A stretch of 64,000 nucleotides of DNA from Fomes fomentarius. Its lineage: Eukaryota; Basidiomycota; Agaricomycetes; Polyporales; Polyporaceae. This document shows positions 20,169-32,149 of the stretch, in pieces. The stretch is taken from positions 682,001-746,000 of the forward strand of contig JABYQN010000015.1 in NCBI GenBank assembly GCA_022606135.1. The letters are read 5' to 3'. The notes under the pieces are model-generated. The model was not told where the DNA came from. It saw only the letters and a list, made by a program, of their open reading frames with translations, and ran no database searches. The translations under genes and the position numbers were made by a program. Each line of letters opens with the position of its first letter. The stretch's first letter is position 1.

Positions 20169-21053
20169 TCAAACGACGGGGAGGAAAGATTGCCCAGCAA
20201 TCATGAAGCCGAGGCCAATCCTCGCAGCATGGCCAGTCTCGCCAGACTGCGTGAACGCTTTCCGTCCCTGCGGTGCTCCAGGCGTGCGGCGGAACGAGGA
20301 GGAGTCGGCGTTCAGCTCCAGATGCCATGGGCTCACAATCGCGTCTTCCTCGAGGGTGAACAGTCCGACGACGCCCTGCTCGGACGCCTTGCGGGCGGGA
20401 GAGGTCCGCGAGCGGCGGTGCGGGAAGCGGGGGCGCTCGAAGTCCGGAGGAGTGGGGAGCATGCTCGGTGAAGGCGCTTCTGACACCATCTTCCTCGGAC
20501 TCTGACTGTGGTGGGGGTGACCGAAGTCGGGAGTAGGGAGCATGCTCGGTGATGGCGCCTCGAAGATCTTCACGCGCGAACTGTGGTCGGGGAAGTGGGG
20601 GCGGCTGAAATAAGGAGTGGGGAGCATGCTCGGCGATGGCGCTTCGACGATCTTCCTCCAGGGTTGATCGTTGGCGGAGGCAGCCAGTGGCTCCGGCATC
20701 GTGGCCGAGGTATGGGTGGTAGAAGGAATGATAGAGGGATCTACAATGCACGGTGTCAGCGCGTGTTTTGTTGCATAATCACGAGACATGATGAACTCAC
20801 TGGGAGAGTGAACGCGAACCTCGACAGGAACCAACGGCCCCGCCGGGGCGCGTAGCTTCCGTTGCGTCACGGTGGAAGGGAGCCCGTGTCCAAGCGACTC
20901 ACGGAGTCTGCACTGCAGCTGGAGCTTGTTCGGACAGTGATTGGGCGGGAAGGCGCCCTTGGTGCTCGACGTCGACGAACCGGTCGTCGTGAAGGCCGAG
21001 CTGGCCAGGTTCGACGCCTTGCGGGCGAAGGTAGACGTGGTGTTAGCGGCCAT
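20169..21053 (-). CDS. SML-repeat protein, copy 2
   Basis: Two exons, complement(20169..20740, 20801..21053), 274 aa. Exon lengths are identical to copies 1 and 3, and the intron has a GTGAGT donor and CTGAC branch site. The three EAPSPSMLPTP motifs and the C-terminal SPWHLEL and RIGLGFMIAGQ blocks are intact. There are no stops or frameshifts although the neighbouring F-box copy B is destroyed. Function is unknown. Confidence 0.65.
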   Translation of the reverse strand: MAANTTSTFARKASNLASSAFTTTGSSTSSTKGAFPPNHCPNKLQLQCRLRESLGHGLPSTVTQRKLRAPAGPLVPVEVRVHSPSEFIMSRDYATKHALTPCIVDPSIIPSTTHTSATMPEPLAASANDQPWRKIVEAPSPSMLPTPYFSRPHFPDHSSRVKIFEAPSPSMLPTPDFGHPHHSQSPRKMVSEAPSPSMLPTPPDFERPRFPHRRSRTSPARKASEQGVVGLFTLEEDAIVSPWHLELNADSSSFRRTPGAPQGRKAFTQSGETGHAARIGLGFMIAGQSFLPVV

Positions 21054-21130
21054 GGTAGGTTCGCGACTACTGAGTAGGGTGGATTGAGGAGTGTTTGCGT
21101 TGGTGGGGAGTTGAGCGGTATAGAGGCCTC

Positions 21131-21138
21131 CTTATATA
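21131..21138 (-). promoter_or_regulatory. TATA box of SML copy 2
   Basis: TATATAAG on the minus strand, at the same distance from the ATG as in copies 1 and 3. Confidence 0.6.
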
Positions 21139-22300
21139 CTGTTGGCCTCGCATTAGGGGTGGTCTAGACCCTTGGAAAGACATCGGATGAAGAGTGCTTA
21201 CGGAGTCCACATAGGGGAGCGGTCTGAATCACGATAGAGATGTCACGGACCTGGTAGGGCGGACATGCCAATATAGGGAGTCACGGCCAGAATGACAATG
21301 TTAGATCTTGAATCGGCCTGGGGTCTAAAGGTGTTAAACCATATAGCTCAGGGTCTAGAACAATTCTTTTAGTTGGATTCGAAACCAGTTCAATAGGTCG
21401 TATACAGATGAGGTGACGGATCGTGCCGTCGGGCATTTCCTTCAATGGCCTATCCATTCACTGAATAGTCGGCTAGCACTTGAAGTCGTTGGCGTGTTCG
21501 AGTCTCTCGGCAGCTGCATAGCCCCTCTACGCGCAGGTTCTCGAACCAGTGGCAAGATCTGCAAAGCCATTTCCGACCAGCAGCCTCAGTCCTCTCATGA
21601 TTGAGTGTAGATATCTGTGGACGGTAGGGTCTACAGCTGAGCTGGGGCATAGGCGATTGACAAAGGAAACGAATCCTACAGACTACTTATTTGTTGGACA
21701 ACTTGTACTTACCACTGGACATAATCAAATTGTGTACGGAGCCAGCATCACGCTGACTGCTATCATGGTCGGTCAAGCTCGAAAGAGTTTCCTGCTCGGT
21801 GAAGTCTTGTTGCATAGAGTCGAGCTTCGAGTTCCGGGGAAGAACAAAGGCAAGACAGTGAGACCATCGGACTCGGAGTCGACGAGCTGTGACCAGCGTG
21901 ACTCTCGACGTGCCGCCCGCGCGTTGGTCACGCATGACCCCGCCGAGTGTGATGCGTCACGGTTCATGGTATGGTTGTCCTGTACTATTCCACCTTATCC
22001 CACTGAGATGGCATTCCGAGTCGACTCCAATTCCAGACCTCCGCACTCGAGTCCCTACTCAACATTGACAGGGGCTCACATCGCGGAGGGTGGGCTATGA
22101 GCCATCCCGCCTCCCACCTCGTTATTCCTCCATGTGTACCCTTTGGGAACCTCGAGACCGCCGGACTACCAAGCTCAACTCGAAGGAGAGAATGATGGAG
22201 AGGACGTACGTGAGTAATTGCTCAAGTTTACAACCTCTCTCGATCGTCGTAAGTCCAGACGAAACGGCGAGCTCAGGAGAAATGCCGCACGACGAACACC
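21139..22300. repeat. Upstream region of SML copy 2
   Basis: It matches 2146-3009 (first part) and, inverted, 61199-62379. Near 21720-21870 it resembles the PMS1 5' flank. No frame is conserved among the three copies. No gene is called. Confidence 0.4.
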
Positions 22301-22723
22301 AAGAACGTACCATGGTAAGTCTCTCCTCTCGTTCTCTCCCAAATGCCTTGATTGGGGGCTGCCTCATCGAGAAGATCAACACCCGAAAGGTTTATCATGA
22401 AGACGTGCCGATTCTCTCGTTCGACAACTTGTACACCCGAGCTCAACGTCATAACCAGGCGTGCTGAGGCGGAGCGAGCCACGATCTCGCGCCATCTTGA
22501 CCGAAAGCTCGCAGAGTGCTCGCAGCACTCCGCAGACCGGCTCCCGTACGACAAGAACCGGAATGTATCTCTCCAGTCGCTCTGCCACAAGAAGTTCCTG
22601 CAGCAGGCATGGCCATCAAGCAGCATTCTGATGGGTTGTGTAACCGGTGAGTGTCGGGGATGGGGAACGTTGTGTGTGACGTATCCACTGACGGTGGGCT
22701 TTGGTAGTGTTATTTCCACGTAA
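22301..22723 (+). pseudogene. Unassigned repeated open reading frame, left copy
   Basis: Two frames carry the pieces EDVPILSFDNLY and, after a shift, AEAERATISRHLDRKLAECSQ and LPYDKNRNVSLQSLCHKKF. In the right-arm copy (60701-61198, minus strand) the same pieces lie in one frame, so this copy is frameshifted relative to it. No family is recognised. Confidence 0.35.
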
Positions 22724-23905
22724 CTCGCGCGAGACCGCCTGCGTCGCATCCGGTGTGTCTCTGCGTCGCACAGCCTGAACATCGAAAGCCCAGGTGCGTC
22801 CGTTAGCTCTAATGCCGCTATTGTGCTCTGTATATCAATGGTAGCTCGCGCCCGCCCGTTCTAGCTGCGATGGAGCTATTGACAATCTTAGAGTCCGATA
22901 CGTTTGACATCTCGAAACACCTTCCCGGTCTTGACACTTCTAACTCTCAACTCAGCCCGAGGGTTGCATTCCCACCTCAAGCGCTACACTCACCCCCTCG
23001 TAATACTTGCCAGGCATGGAAGCACATCACCTTCGGATGATACCTCTTGTTTTGGATCTCTCGACGTCGTAGCTTACGAAAGAAGTGGTCGCCGCACTGT
23101 CTGGAAGTCGCGGTAAGCAGGACTGACTGGACGGTGTTGTTGTGGCCGACGTACCGTTAGACAGCGCCATCAGCCGAGAGAGCACCATAGAGATGAGATT
23201 ATAGTCTTAACTTGAACTCTCTCGACCCTGTTCTTGCCGTGTTGCTCCATGAAGATCAGCACGGAGCCTGCGGTACTGGTAGCCATCAATTCGATGCAAC
23301 CTTCCTCATTCAGCCCTCCTCGGTCCTGCGCGGCCAAGTCCTCCGCTTCTACTTCCACTGTTGCTTGGTTCGCTAACTCCCCTCACCCGCGATAGCTCAT
23401 TGCTAGCGCCTCATCACGACGGGTTCCCGCCACTTTCCTTGCTCCTGCCCCCTCGCCTCGCCTCCCTTCTTTTGACGTCTGTACTACGAATCACCGGGTC
23501 TGTACAATCGTCCCCCGCTCAGTACAGCCCCGCTCCCTGGGTTCCCTAGGCCATTCGCGCGCACTCTATCCGGGCGTGCCATGTCCTCAAGCCAGGAGCG
23601 AATCGTGTGTAAATAGCGCTGCAAGTCGTCTCGCACGGGGAGCATCCATCGACATGACGGCAAACTTGTTCACCCAATGCCCTGGGAGTAGCGGGCATAC
23701 CACGGGCCGCATAGAACCTTCACACCCGTTCGTCCCTCGCTGTCGTCCCTCCGCGGGTTTGTTGCGTCCGCCTACGTCGTGGTTGAACGGCGCTTGGGAA
23801 CACGAGTCCACGTCGCCGCCGTCGTCGCGCGCACTCTCATCCATCGGCACAGCACCGAGCCATAACATTGCCTGCAGCACAGTCGTACCAGCTTGGGTAC
23901 TGAAG
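22724..23905. repeat. Repeated intergenic stretch
   Basis: It is present inverted at about 59.8-60.7 kb, and parts (23.6-23.9 kb) recur near 30.6-30.9 and 53.0-53.2 kb. The only open frames change between copies. No gene is recognised. Confidence 0.35.
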
Positions 23906-24104
23906 CACTGAACGACCGCGGCTCAGCAGATCCAACGGCCTCAAGGACTCAGGAGAAGCACGCACTCGGGACGAGCGCTCTTTACAACAGAAGATGCTGC
24001 GCGAGGAGAGCGGGGAGTTGCGTGATCGCATCCAGATGCTGGAGGACGTGCTGGCTGGTGGTCCGTGGAAACCGAGCGAGCGAAGCGTGAACTCGGAATC
24101 CTAA
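23906..24104 (+). pseudogene. Coiled-coil protein fragment, left copy
   Basis: The frame read here ends at the TAA near 24102-24104. It contains RDERSLQQKMLREESGEL and RIQMLEDVLAGGPWKPS, a heptad pattern typical of a short coiled coil. The right-arm copy (59609-59800, minus) keeps the frame and terminates at the equivalent point with a different stop codon, and a diverged third copy lies at 52585-52836 (minus). No start or upstream exon could be identified, so it is treated as a fragment. Confidence 0.4.
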
Positions 24105-24862
24105 TCCTATCAGCCTTCACACTCGTCGCTCATTTCTGCTCTTCTCTCCTTCCGTACGCGCTCTCGTTTGGCCTCTTCCGCCCCCCTCCTCTCCACTATT
24201 TGTTTAGCTGAGCTCGGCGCTGTCAAAAGGTCGGCTGTGCGGTACCTATTGGCGTTCTGTGCGCGATCGCTCCGTAGCCATGATCCTTCGCGAGTTTCTC
24301 GTCATGCATAATCTTAGAGTGCAGCCCGAGCGCGTCGAAGACGGACTTCATAAAACATATCGTATCATACACACCAGTACCGAGAACGAATTGGGATGGA
24401 TTTCGCCTTTCGGCTAATGTGATCGGATGAGTCTGTACATATATCCTTGACCTTGGAAACTCAGGCCTCGGGTGCTCCCGCTGCCAGTGCCGCGCGAACT
24501 TCCATAGTACGAGTCGCCGTCGGCGGACACAACTCGTTCAAGACGGAGGCTAACGTCGTCGTGCAGGCAGTAGACGTCCCGCGTGAGTGTTCTTGTGATG
24601 CCACTAGTGAGGACAACGATTCTTCTAGATAGGAGTACTAGGGGATGGGCGATGTGAACATGTCAAATTACGACCAGATCCAACCTCCATTGCAAAGTCG
24701 ATTGTGATCAGTCTACACCTTTTGCTTCCGTGTCGCGCACGGAGGATTCGCGATGATGCGGTACTGGTAACAAGACACCATCGTGCATGAAACATAGGTA
24801 GAATGCATCAGTGTCCTCGTCTCGGAGCGTGCAATGTGAGTGACCTCACCAATCAAGTATAA
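24105..24862. repeat. 3' flank of F-box copy C
   Basis: Matched inverted by 58836-59608. No open frame of note. Confidence 0.4.
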
Positions 24863-27549
24863 TCACTTGTCACCATCGGCGGTACGGCGCATCATGAAGG
24901 GAACGGTGCTCTTGCTTTGATGAAGGTAGATCGTTCCATCCTTGATGCAGTCGTCCGAGTACTCTATTCCATGCCTGTTGATAATGTGAGCAGACCACAC
25001 AAGACCGGCGCAGAGCTCACACAAGGGAAACCTACTTTTCCATAAGATGCACCTTCATGTTATCGCCACGGTCGTCCCACTGCACGCATAGAGAGCACGC
25101 CCATACGGCGTCTGGGGTCAGCAATGAGAGCACGCCTTCGGGTTCACAAGCAGCAGAGGTGTTGGCGACCTCCCACATCCCAGTGGGATCATAGAACCGG
25201 GGGTCCCACTCATGTATGTGGAAGAAGGAATGATGCAGCTTTTCGTCGGAGAAAGTATCAGGAATCGTCAACGTGCAGCCATCACGGCAGCGGTGCTGTT
25301 ACACGCACCGCAGCCTCCCACGAATATATCTTGGACATTCCAGCCGGGGGCGATACTCCGTTACGTTCAGCATATCTTGCTCTGACCGAATGGCACCATA
25401 TACACCTCAGCCGCGCGGGGGATGCTTGTAGTTCCTCCCTCGTGGTCTGCGAAGGGTCGAGTCTCATGGCTTGCATGATCACCCACAGAAACCGCATGGT
25501 GGCGTCCAGGTCGACCGGGGATAGTGCAAAGGGAAACCACCGTTTACCATTCTCCGCCTCCTCAGGCTCTGTCGGGCGCATCGTTGTCAGCGTCGGATAA
25601 ACTTCCATGTTCTTGTTGTGCGTGGAGTCGAAGCCGTAGTCGTATCTCGTACGCATGCAGGGATGACCGAGTATTGCGGGATAGCGATAGAATGCATGCG
25701 GCCGGGATTGAGAGTGTCGGGGGAACTTGCAATACGAGCACGAGTAATGCGCAATTTCAAGGTCAAAGACATCGCGCGTCTGCGGTGATTGAGAGTGTTG
25801 AGCGAACTTGCAATGCGTACACGGGAAAATCGCAATTCCAAGGCCAAGAACATCCACGTCATCGGGAGGAGGCGCTGGAAGACGCGCAATGACCGCTTCA
25901 GTCAGTTCTTTCTTGCGCTCCTGCTCCCAGCGCGCAGCGAGTTCGGGAATGATACGCGTAAAGTCCTCTTGGATAACGGTCTGGTCTGCTGGTACGTCGG
26001 CGATAGCCCTGCACTCGTCCATCAATGCAAGGTCAACGGAGTCAGGATGATAATCCATATGTGCCGTCCGAGGAAGCTGGACGTAATGGGCCAGTATCGC
26101 AGCCTGAAGCGTCGCAAAGCGCACACGGAAGACTGCCGCGCCTTCCTTCACGAGTCTTGTGTGCCGGTATGGCCACAAAATAGGATACAGAGCCTTGAAA
26201 GCCTTCTCCCATGCTAGAAGGACGAACATTGAGTAATGGCGGGAAGGTTCACCGCAAAGTGTATGAGATCACATACATTTCGGTCCCAACCTGCACGGTT
26301 GTCGTACGACTTGTAATCCTTCCATCTTCCAACGGTCACGCTGAAGCATCTCAACTTCTTGATCCCATCCTGATTCTTTGAGACGTTTGATGATCCTGTA
26401 GGATAGTATAAGTGGGGGACTTCGCAATGTGTAGCCGCTTACTCTGTGAAGTGTTCGCGACGCTTGGCTTCGACACGGTCAGCCCGGTCTTTCTGCCGTT
26501 CATAGTGCCAATCTCTACAGGCCTTGACATACTAGGATTGAATTCAGCTTCGGGGAGAGGATTGTAGCTACGGAAAGCATGCTCACTGGCAGTTGACCTG
26601 CTATGTACGCCTTCTGCCTCTCAATGAGCTGCGACCTAGCCTCGTCTGTGATTGGCTTCGCAAGTTGTTCGAGGTCTCGTATGAAGGAGTCGATATGGGT
26701 TTTGCAGAGTCGAAATGCAGAACTGGTGTTGTGGTGATAAAATCGAAATCTCTCCCTAGCACATGTATCGTCATGTAAGCAGATGCGTGCAGCATGGATT
26801 AGAGTGAAGTATGACTCACACTCCCTGGCTCTTATACACTCCAAACAGCTCCAAGAGCGCGCCGGGAGTGCTGAATGCCTTGTGTCGATCAACATTGACT
26901 ATCTTGTCTTTCGCCTCAATGTAAGAGTACGACCTCCACGCCGCATGCGATTAGTTGAGATTGACGAGCACAAGTGCAGCAACTCACAGCGCGATGACAC
27001 AGTTCGGGCAATACCGTGTGAACCAAACCCACATTGCCTTCCATATGTGAGGCTTTCCACAGTTCTGCGCATATGAATCATTATCACGCATATCTGTTTT
27101 AGAATCAGGATTTAGACATACGACACGGACGGTACGTACCTGACAGTATGTGCTGAACAAGAGGTTCAAGAACGCAGGTTCGCTCATGAATGGTGGACAC
27201 CGCGGGAGGTTACCCACATTCTCGTGTGCTGCGCGCCAGAGCGACTCGTTCGAACGGTGCAGGAGGAATGCGCGGAATTGCTTGCATGTACGTGCGAGAA
27301 CGAGCAGATCTCGAGGATCAAGGTAGGAGTACACCTGGTGTGTATCAATCGACATTCAAATGAGCACATCATCAATCGTGAGACGTCGGGCTGAGAACGT
27401 ACTTTGAGCTGAATCTCGATCGCCAAGTGCGGGAGATCTTGTAGGCTGCCTCTCCACCTCCATGACCTGAGGCCTCCGAGTCGCTGGGCGATACTCGTGG
27501 TTGAGTTTCCAACGCTCATGGAGGCTTGCGGTGCGTTGCGAGACGACAT
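24863..27549 (-). CDS. F-box protein with C-terminal C2H2-type finger, copy C (intact)
   Basis: Ten exons: complement(24863..24974, 25036..25238, 25309..26213, 26277..26395, 26443..26531, 26587..26755, 26820..26933, 26988..27064, 27140..27334, 27403..27549). They total 2130 nt (709 aa), with matching phases and no stop. Residues about 39-90 form the F-box (LPHLAIEIQLK, YLDPRDLLVLARTCKQF), which should bind Skp1 in an SCF ubiquitin ligase. The long exon 8 has CxxC pairs (PCTHC, SCSYC, RCIWC), and the C-terminus has C-x2-C-x12-H-x4-H at about residues 653-674, the canonical C2H2 finger spacing, with the intron between the last EK and H. Exon 8 is 57 nt longer than in copy E because a CxxC-containing segment is present twice. 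This is the only full copy in the window without a lesion. The target is unknown. Confidence 0.8.
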
Positions 27550-28599
27550 CACTCTCGGCAACACGTTGAAGGAAAGAACTTGAGTCTTGGTCCTCTTGGA
27601 CCTACTCGGGATGACTCCGTAGAGTCACACTCGTGACTCGACGCGCCAGTCACAGTGACTCACACGTCCGAGTGCCCTACTAGCTTAGCTACCTGAGTGC
27701 CATGTCCACCCACCACTACGGCCCGTAAATGCAAGTCGTATGTGCAGTTCTGATTTCACAAGCGAGGACAATTACACATTGTATTCTCTGGCTCTCAAAA
27801 TCACGCCCAACGCTCTGTTTCAACCAACCAATCTAACGCATGTCCATCGCCTCCTGCCCACCAAAAATCTTACAAGGACGATTTTTCAAGCAACAGGATA
27901 TGCCAAGCACCACTGTATATGACGTGGTATTGGGCTAGAGTCAGTGGTGAGAGCAAAGACAACTATTGAAACACGCAACGTAACAACAGCACGGGCACTG
28001 CGTTGAACCCGAACGTCGGCAATGAGCCTGGTTTCAACATGAGAGCATGACCATCGCAGAGGATATAGTATTCTACGATGAGTAGCATAGTAGTAGCCGT
28101 AGGATCGCGCAGCTCGATTTGTTGAGGCTTGAGGATCCCTGGTCCCAGCCGTCGGCACCTACACGGAGAGCACTGAGGAATGAATAGTTACCCCATTCGA
28201 GGAAAGGGCCGAAGACATAGACTGCATTCCTGTGAGATCCAGGACGACAAAGGTGTTCGAGCTTTGCGGAACTTGCCAGCGAGTTCGACATTTCGAGTGA
28301 CTGTCCGAGGATGAACGGCCGTGTTGGTTTAGGCGAAGTGATCCCATGATTCCTTGAATAGTGGCAGAGTCGCAACGGTCCACGTTTGAGACTCAGGTAG
28401 TGTACAGCCAGCCCCAGGCTCTCAGACCGGCGGATAACGACAGAGGTCGCCCGCAGATCAACGGTTGGAAGACCTGGCGCATGGCTGTGGAACCGAGAAG
28501 CAAATGTCAAAGCGGACAAGAACGACTGAACTCGCTACTGCAAGCGAGCACGAGAGGGACCACAACAAGCCAGAGAAGATAGTAAATCAAGCGGATTTC
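27550..28599. repeat. 5' flank of F-box copy C
   Basis: Matched inverted by 55101-56213. Near 27610-27675 it has GAGTCAC...GTGACT palindromic words including TGACTCA. The minus-strand open frame at 28073-28519 is also open in the right arm, but most differences between the two change amino acids, so it is not called a gene. Confidence 0.45.
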
Positions 28600-29632
28600 T
28601 CGTTTGGCAGTGCGGCACTCTTCCCTCCAGATGCAAACCAGGGGACTCTGCGTTTCAGGGAATGCGCATGAAGAGTGGATGTCACGTCCGTTGATAAGGG
28701 TGAAGGATCCCTGGCGTCTCAGAACCGCAGCCTTGACCTCGACAGCAAACCGTACCTCCAGCTCGACGAGGTGCTCGAGACCCAGACCGCAGAGACGAAT
28801 GCACGTGTCGAGTCCGTGCGCAGCTGCACCATTTTCTTCCTGTCGTCCGAGTGAACAAGCACCAGTCGATAGCGAGATCAACCTCAGCGTTGCGAAATAG
28901 TAATCGAGTGAGGAAAAGAGAGCACGCACCCGCCAGCAGTCTGATGTGGAACGGTGAGCCTGACGCCTTTGTAACCCTTCGCGCACGGAACGAGCGCATG
29001 TGCATGCAATAGCGTTGAGCGCTTTCACGAACGGCGTACTTCACGTTTCGCTCGAGATCTTTCCGGCGCACTAGGAGGGGCTTGAATCGCCCGGACACCG
29101 AGACGGTTGTTCCTCGCTGTATAGGGACCACACTGGTCAGATGTGCTTTCAAAAGACGAGGGGGAGGAAGTCATACTCACCTCCCACGCGGCCTTCTTTT
29201 CTTGCTCTTGACTTGATCTATCTGTTCGATATCTATGACGGTGTCGACGGGGCTGGCTTCGATGGCTGTTGCGGTGGTGACTGATATGGATGGACTCAGC
29301 GAGGGCACAGAGGGAGGAGAGCGCTTCGCCTCTGAAGCCTGAAGTGGCGATGCCCTCGAGGAAAGTGAACGCGATAAGCTTGGAGGTGTGGTGATTGAGC
29401 GCTGCAAGGTAGAGCTTGAGAATGAGATGGTTTCACTGCGAAGTGAGCGTAATGAGAGCGCACTGTCACCCAATGTCAAGTAAACACCGATGGGAGTCGT
29501 ACAAATCGTATGCCACTACTGCCATCGTCCACCCTCCTATGTTGGTCGCGCCAGCATCAAGAATGTTCTCTTAATCGGTAGGTCAACTACATGACCAAAG
29601 GTGATCTTGTGTACGGAGCCAGCATCGAGAGT
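28600..29632 (-). pseudogene. PMS1: PMS1 (MutL homolog) N-terminal relic 2
   Basis: On the minus strand the pieces are: SVHKITFG and VVVDLPIK (about 29580-29630), LDAGATNI-like (about 29540), [16 protein letters not shown] (29290-29340), VTTATAIEASPVDT, GTTVSVSG and VRRKDLERN (29030-29120), and ALEHLVELEVRFAVEVKAAVLRR in a shifted frame (about 28700-28790). This is the GHKL ATPase half of the mismatch-repair subunit PMS1. The frame changes several times and the DNGSG loop is damaged. No C-terminal dimerisation or endonuclease region is seen. It precedes F-box copy C in the same direction. Confidence 0.7.
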
Positions 29633-31040
29633 TTGCAGCTATACACGGAAGGGACAGGACCGTGACCCAAGGCAGAAGCGCCTGTTCCGTTGTGACTCTC
29701 GACGCGCCAGTCACAGTCAGCTCACGCGTTAGTCACGCGTCACCACTGCGAGTGTGACGCGTCCAGTTCGACTCAGAACCTACTGCCACACCATCGCACG
29801 ACCGGTCAGAAATATCTGACTCCGAGTCGACTCCGAGTCCAGACATTCGCACTCGAGTACTGACAGGGTTCGTATGTGCGACATCGCGGGGGTGGGATCA
29901 GAAACACCCCGCCTGGTCACCTTCAAGTTGTCGCTCCTCTGTGTGTACTCTTTGGGAATCTGGAGACCGTCAGATTACCTGGCTCAACTTGAACAAGAGA
30001 CTGATCAATTGAGAGGGCATGCGTGAGTAAAGCCTTCTTTACTTGCCCCAATCGTCTTAAGGTATCAGGTACAACGCCTGCCTCCCACCTCGATGAAAAG
30101 GTGAGCTCGGGAGATGGCATGCAGGACGACGAGAGGCCAGTATCGCAAGGGTCACAATCGGGGATGTACCATGGTAAAGGTGAGTCTCCCCTCTCATCCT
30201 TTCCCCACTATTTCGATGCACAGCCCCCAACAAGGCCTTTCTCTCGGGCACATAGTATGGAACAGCGCGAATCTAGCAGACACGCACCAGAACAACATCT
30301 CCACCTCATGGGCCTCGGAGCAGCACCTAGCATTGGAGGTGCCGTGTGTCTTAAGCAGGACCCGTTGGACGGATGTGGACGATGTACATACAGTCATACA
30401 GCGGAATCAGCGGTCGAGAGGCTCAGAGAGCACCAGAGATCCCAGATACCAGTCTCAACTTGAAACACTCTCACCCCCGATCTTGCTCAGTCTCTACCTC
30501 GATCATCGGCGGCCAAGTTGGCCACTTCTGCTTCCACTTGCTTCGTTCGCTTAACTCCCCCACCGCCCCCCTAAACAGCTCACTGTACCACGGATCACCA
30601 GGTATGTCCAATCATCCCGTGCTTGGTACGGCCCCGCTGCCTTTGCCAACCACACGCACTCCATTTGGGTGTGCTATATCCTCAAGCCCGGAGGGAGTTC
30701 TCCTCGCACGAGGAGCACTATTGATCGACATGATTGCGAACTTGTCTGCCGGTGCCCTGGGAGTAGCGGGAATGCTGAGGGCCGACGCACGGCAACATTG
30801 CGACCTCTCACACCCGTTCACCCCCTCCGCGAGCTTGTCACGGTTAAGCTGGGCACATACCAGCACATGGGAAAATGAGTTCGCATCGTGTTCGTCGCGT
30901 GCATCGCTTCGTAGCCATGGTCTCTCGGCGGGCATCTCGTCCTCAAAACAACAAACTGACACACCGGCACTCACCGTTCGCGCCTGTGCTCCGCATCGCA
31001 AATTCGTCGTCCACAGCCATCTCCCTATCGGCGCCACCTA
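29633..31040. repeat. Repeated non-genic stretch at the inner end of the left arm
   Basis: Matched inverted by about 52.6-54.1 kb, and partly by 3.7-4.2 kb. It contains GTCAC/GTGAC-rich sequence at 29690-29765. No frame is conserved. Confidence 0.4.
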
Positions 31041-32149
31041 ACCAGGCCCAGGGCTTCAACGTCGTGTAGGTGTTCTCATGCACATGACCCGCACCCTCCT
31101 AATCTTTCAACTCACATTTAGGAGCCCTGGCCTTCCTACTTACGGAGGGCTCCCCGGCGGACCAAGTCCTCAACTGGGCAAACCTGGACGTGACGAAAGC
31201 GCAAGCAGCTCAAACAACAGTGCAACGATCAGGGCGCGTCGGTCGTCGCCTCAGCTTTTGGGTTAACCTCGACGGCGTCGGCGTCGACGTCGACGTCGAC
31301 TAAGAGGAGATTGCACTCGTGCTACAGAAGAGCGGAGAGAAGAGTGGCCACGCCGACGGTGCCATGTTTGCCAGTCTGTCCCACGTCTGCACAGCGGTCC
31401 ACGCCGAAGTAACACGCCGCTCGGGCATCATACGTCTCAACGCTCTCGAAAGGAAAAGGCACGCATCCACAAGCCGACAGTATCCCAGCAGCACCCCCAG
31501 CATGGCCCTCGACCGCTCTCGCCCGCTGATGAGAGATCCTCCGTTGTCGGCGCAAGGTTGAAGAATTCAATCGCGACGCTGAACTCGAACTAGGCTTCTT
31601 CTCCCATCCCGACCATCCTCATTCCGTCCTCCTTCTTCCGGGTGTAGAATGACGACGATCTGCGTGCGCTCGCTGTGTTCGCCAGACAGCTGCCTCTAAT
31701 TTAGGACGCCGGAGATGCGGACACACGAGGGGCGAGGGCTGGACCGACATCTGTTTCGAGCGTGCGTATCGCGCGCGAGAGCGATTTCTAGCAACTGATC
31801 CCGAACGAGAAGATGCGTGGCAGCGGGGTGCGATCGCAGAAGGACACTTGCCGTCCTCGTCTGCACCGGCCGAGTGCCCACGCCGGTCCCACGGCGTCGT
31901 TGAGCAGGGGCTCGCGACGTTCACCCAGATGCTGAGATAGCAGTTCCCAAAGGGGTAGTTCATCCTCTCCCATGCCCGTGCGTCCTCCCGCTACTAGTAC
32001 TTGCTAAGGTCGAGTGAATTGGTGCTGCTTACTGACTGATCCTAGCAGCTGTCGGCTCTTGGTTCCTGCGTGGTTTCTGCCGCCCTGGGGGATCCTACCT
32101 TCAACTGTGAAGGACGTCGATGACCGGATTGACTACACATGTATTTTGA
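31041..32149. other. Single-copy degenerate stretch
   Basis: No gene is visible. A short GTCGAC-type microsatellite lies at 31268-31300. Open frames are on both strands and lack motifs. Confidence 0.4.

Larger units (their letters stand above)
19472..31040. repeat. Left arm of the large inverted repeat
   Basis: Gene and relic order on this arm is repeated in reverse complement at about 52.6-64.0 kb. Paired landmarks add to nearly constant sums: F-box exon 1 19566/63980, SML start 21053/62466, the 24200/59490 segment, F-box C/E start 27549/56214, PMS1 motif 29330/54453, GTCAC-rich block 29700/53990, and 30730/53105. Sums drift only from about 83520 to 83840, so the arms are collinear with small indels. 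Edges are approximate, set by eye. Confidence 0.75.

Noticed and set aside
28073..28519. Open frame conserved in both inverted arms (also 55326-55721)
   Set aside because: Most differences between the two copies change amino acids and the ends differ, so conservation is explained by duplication rather than coding constraint.
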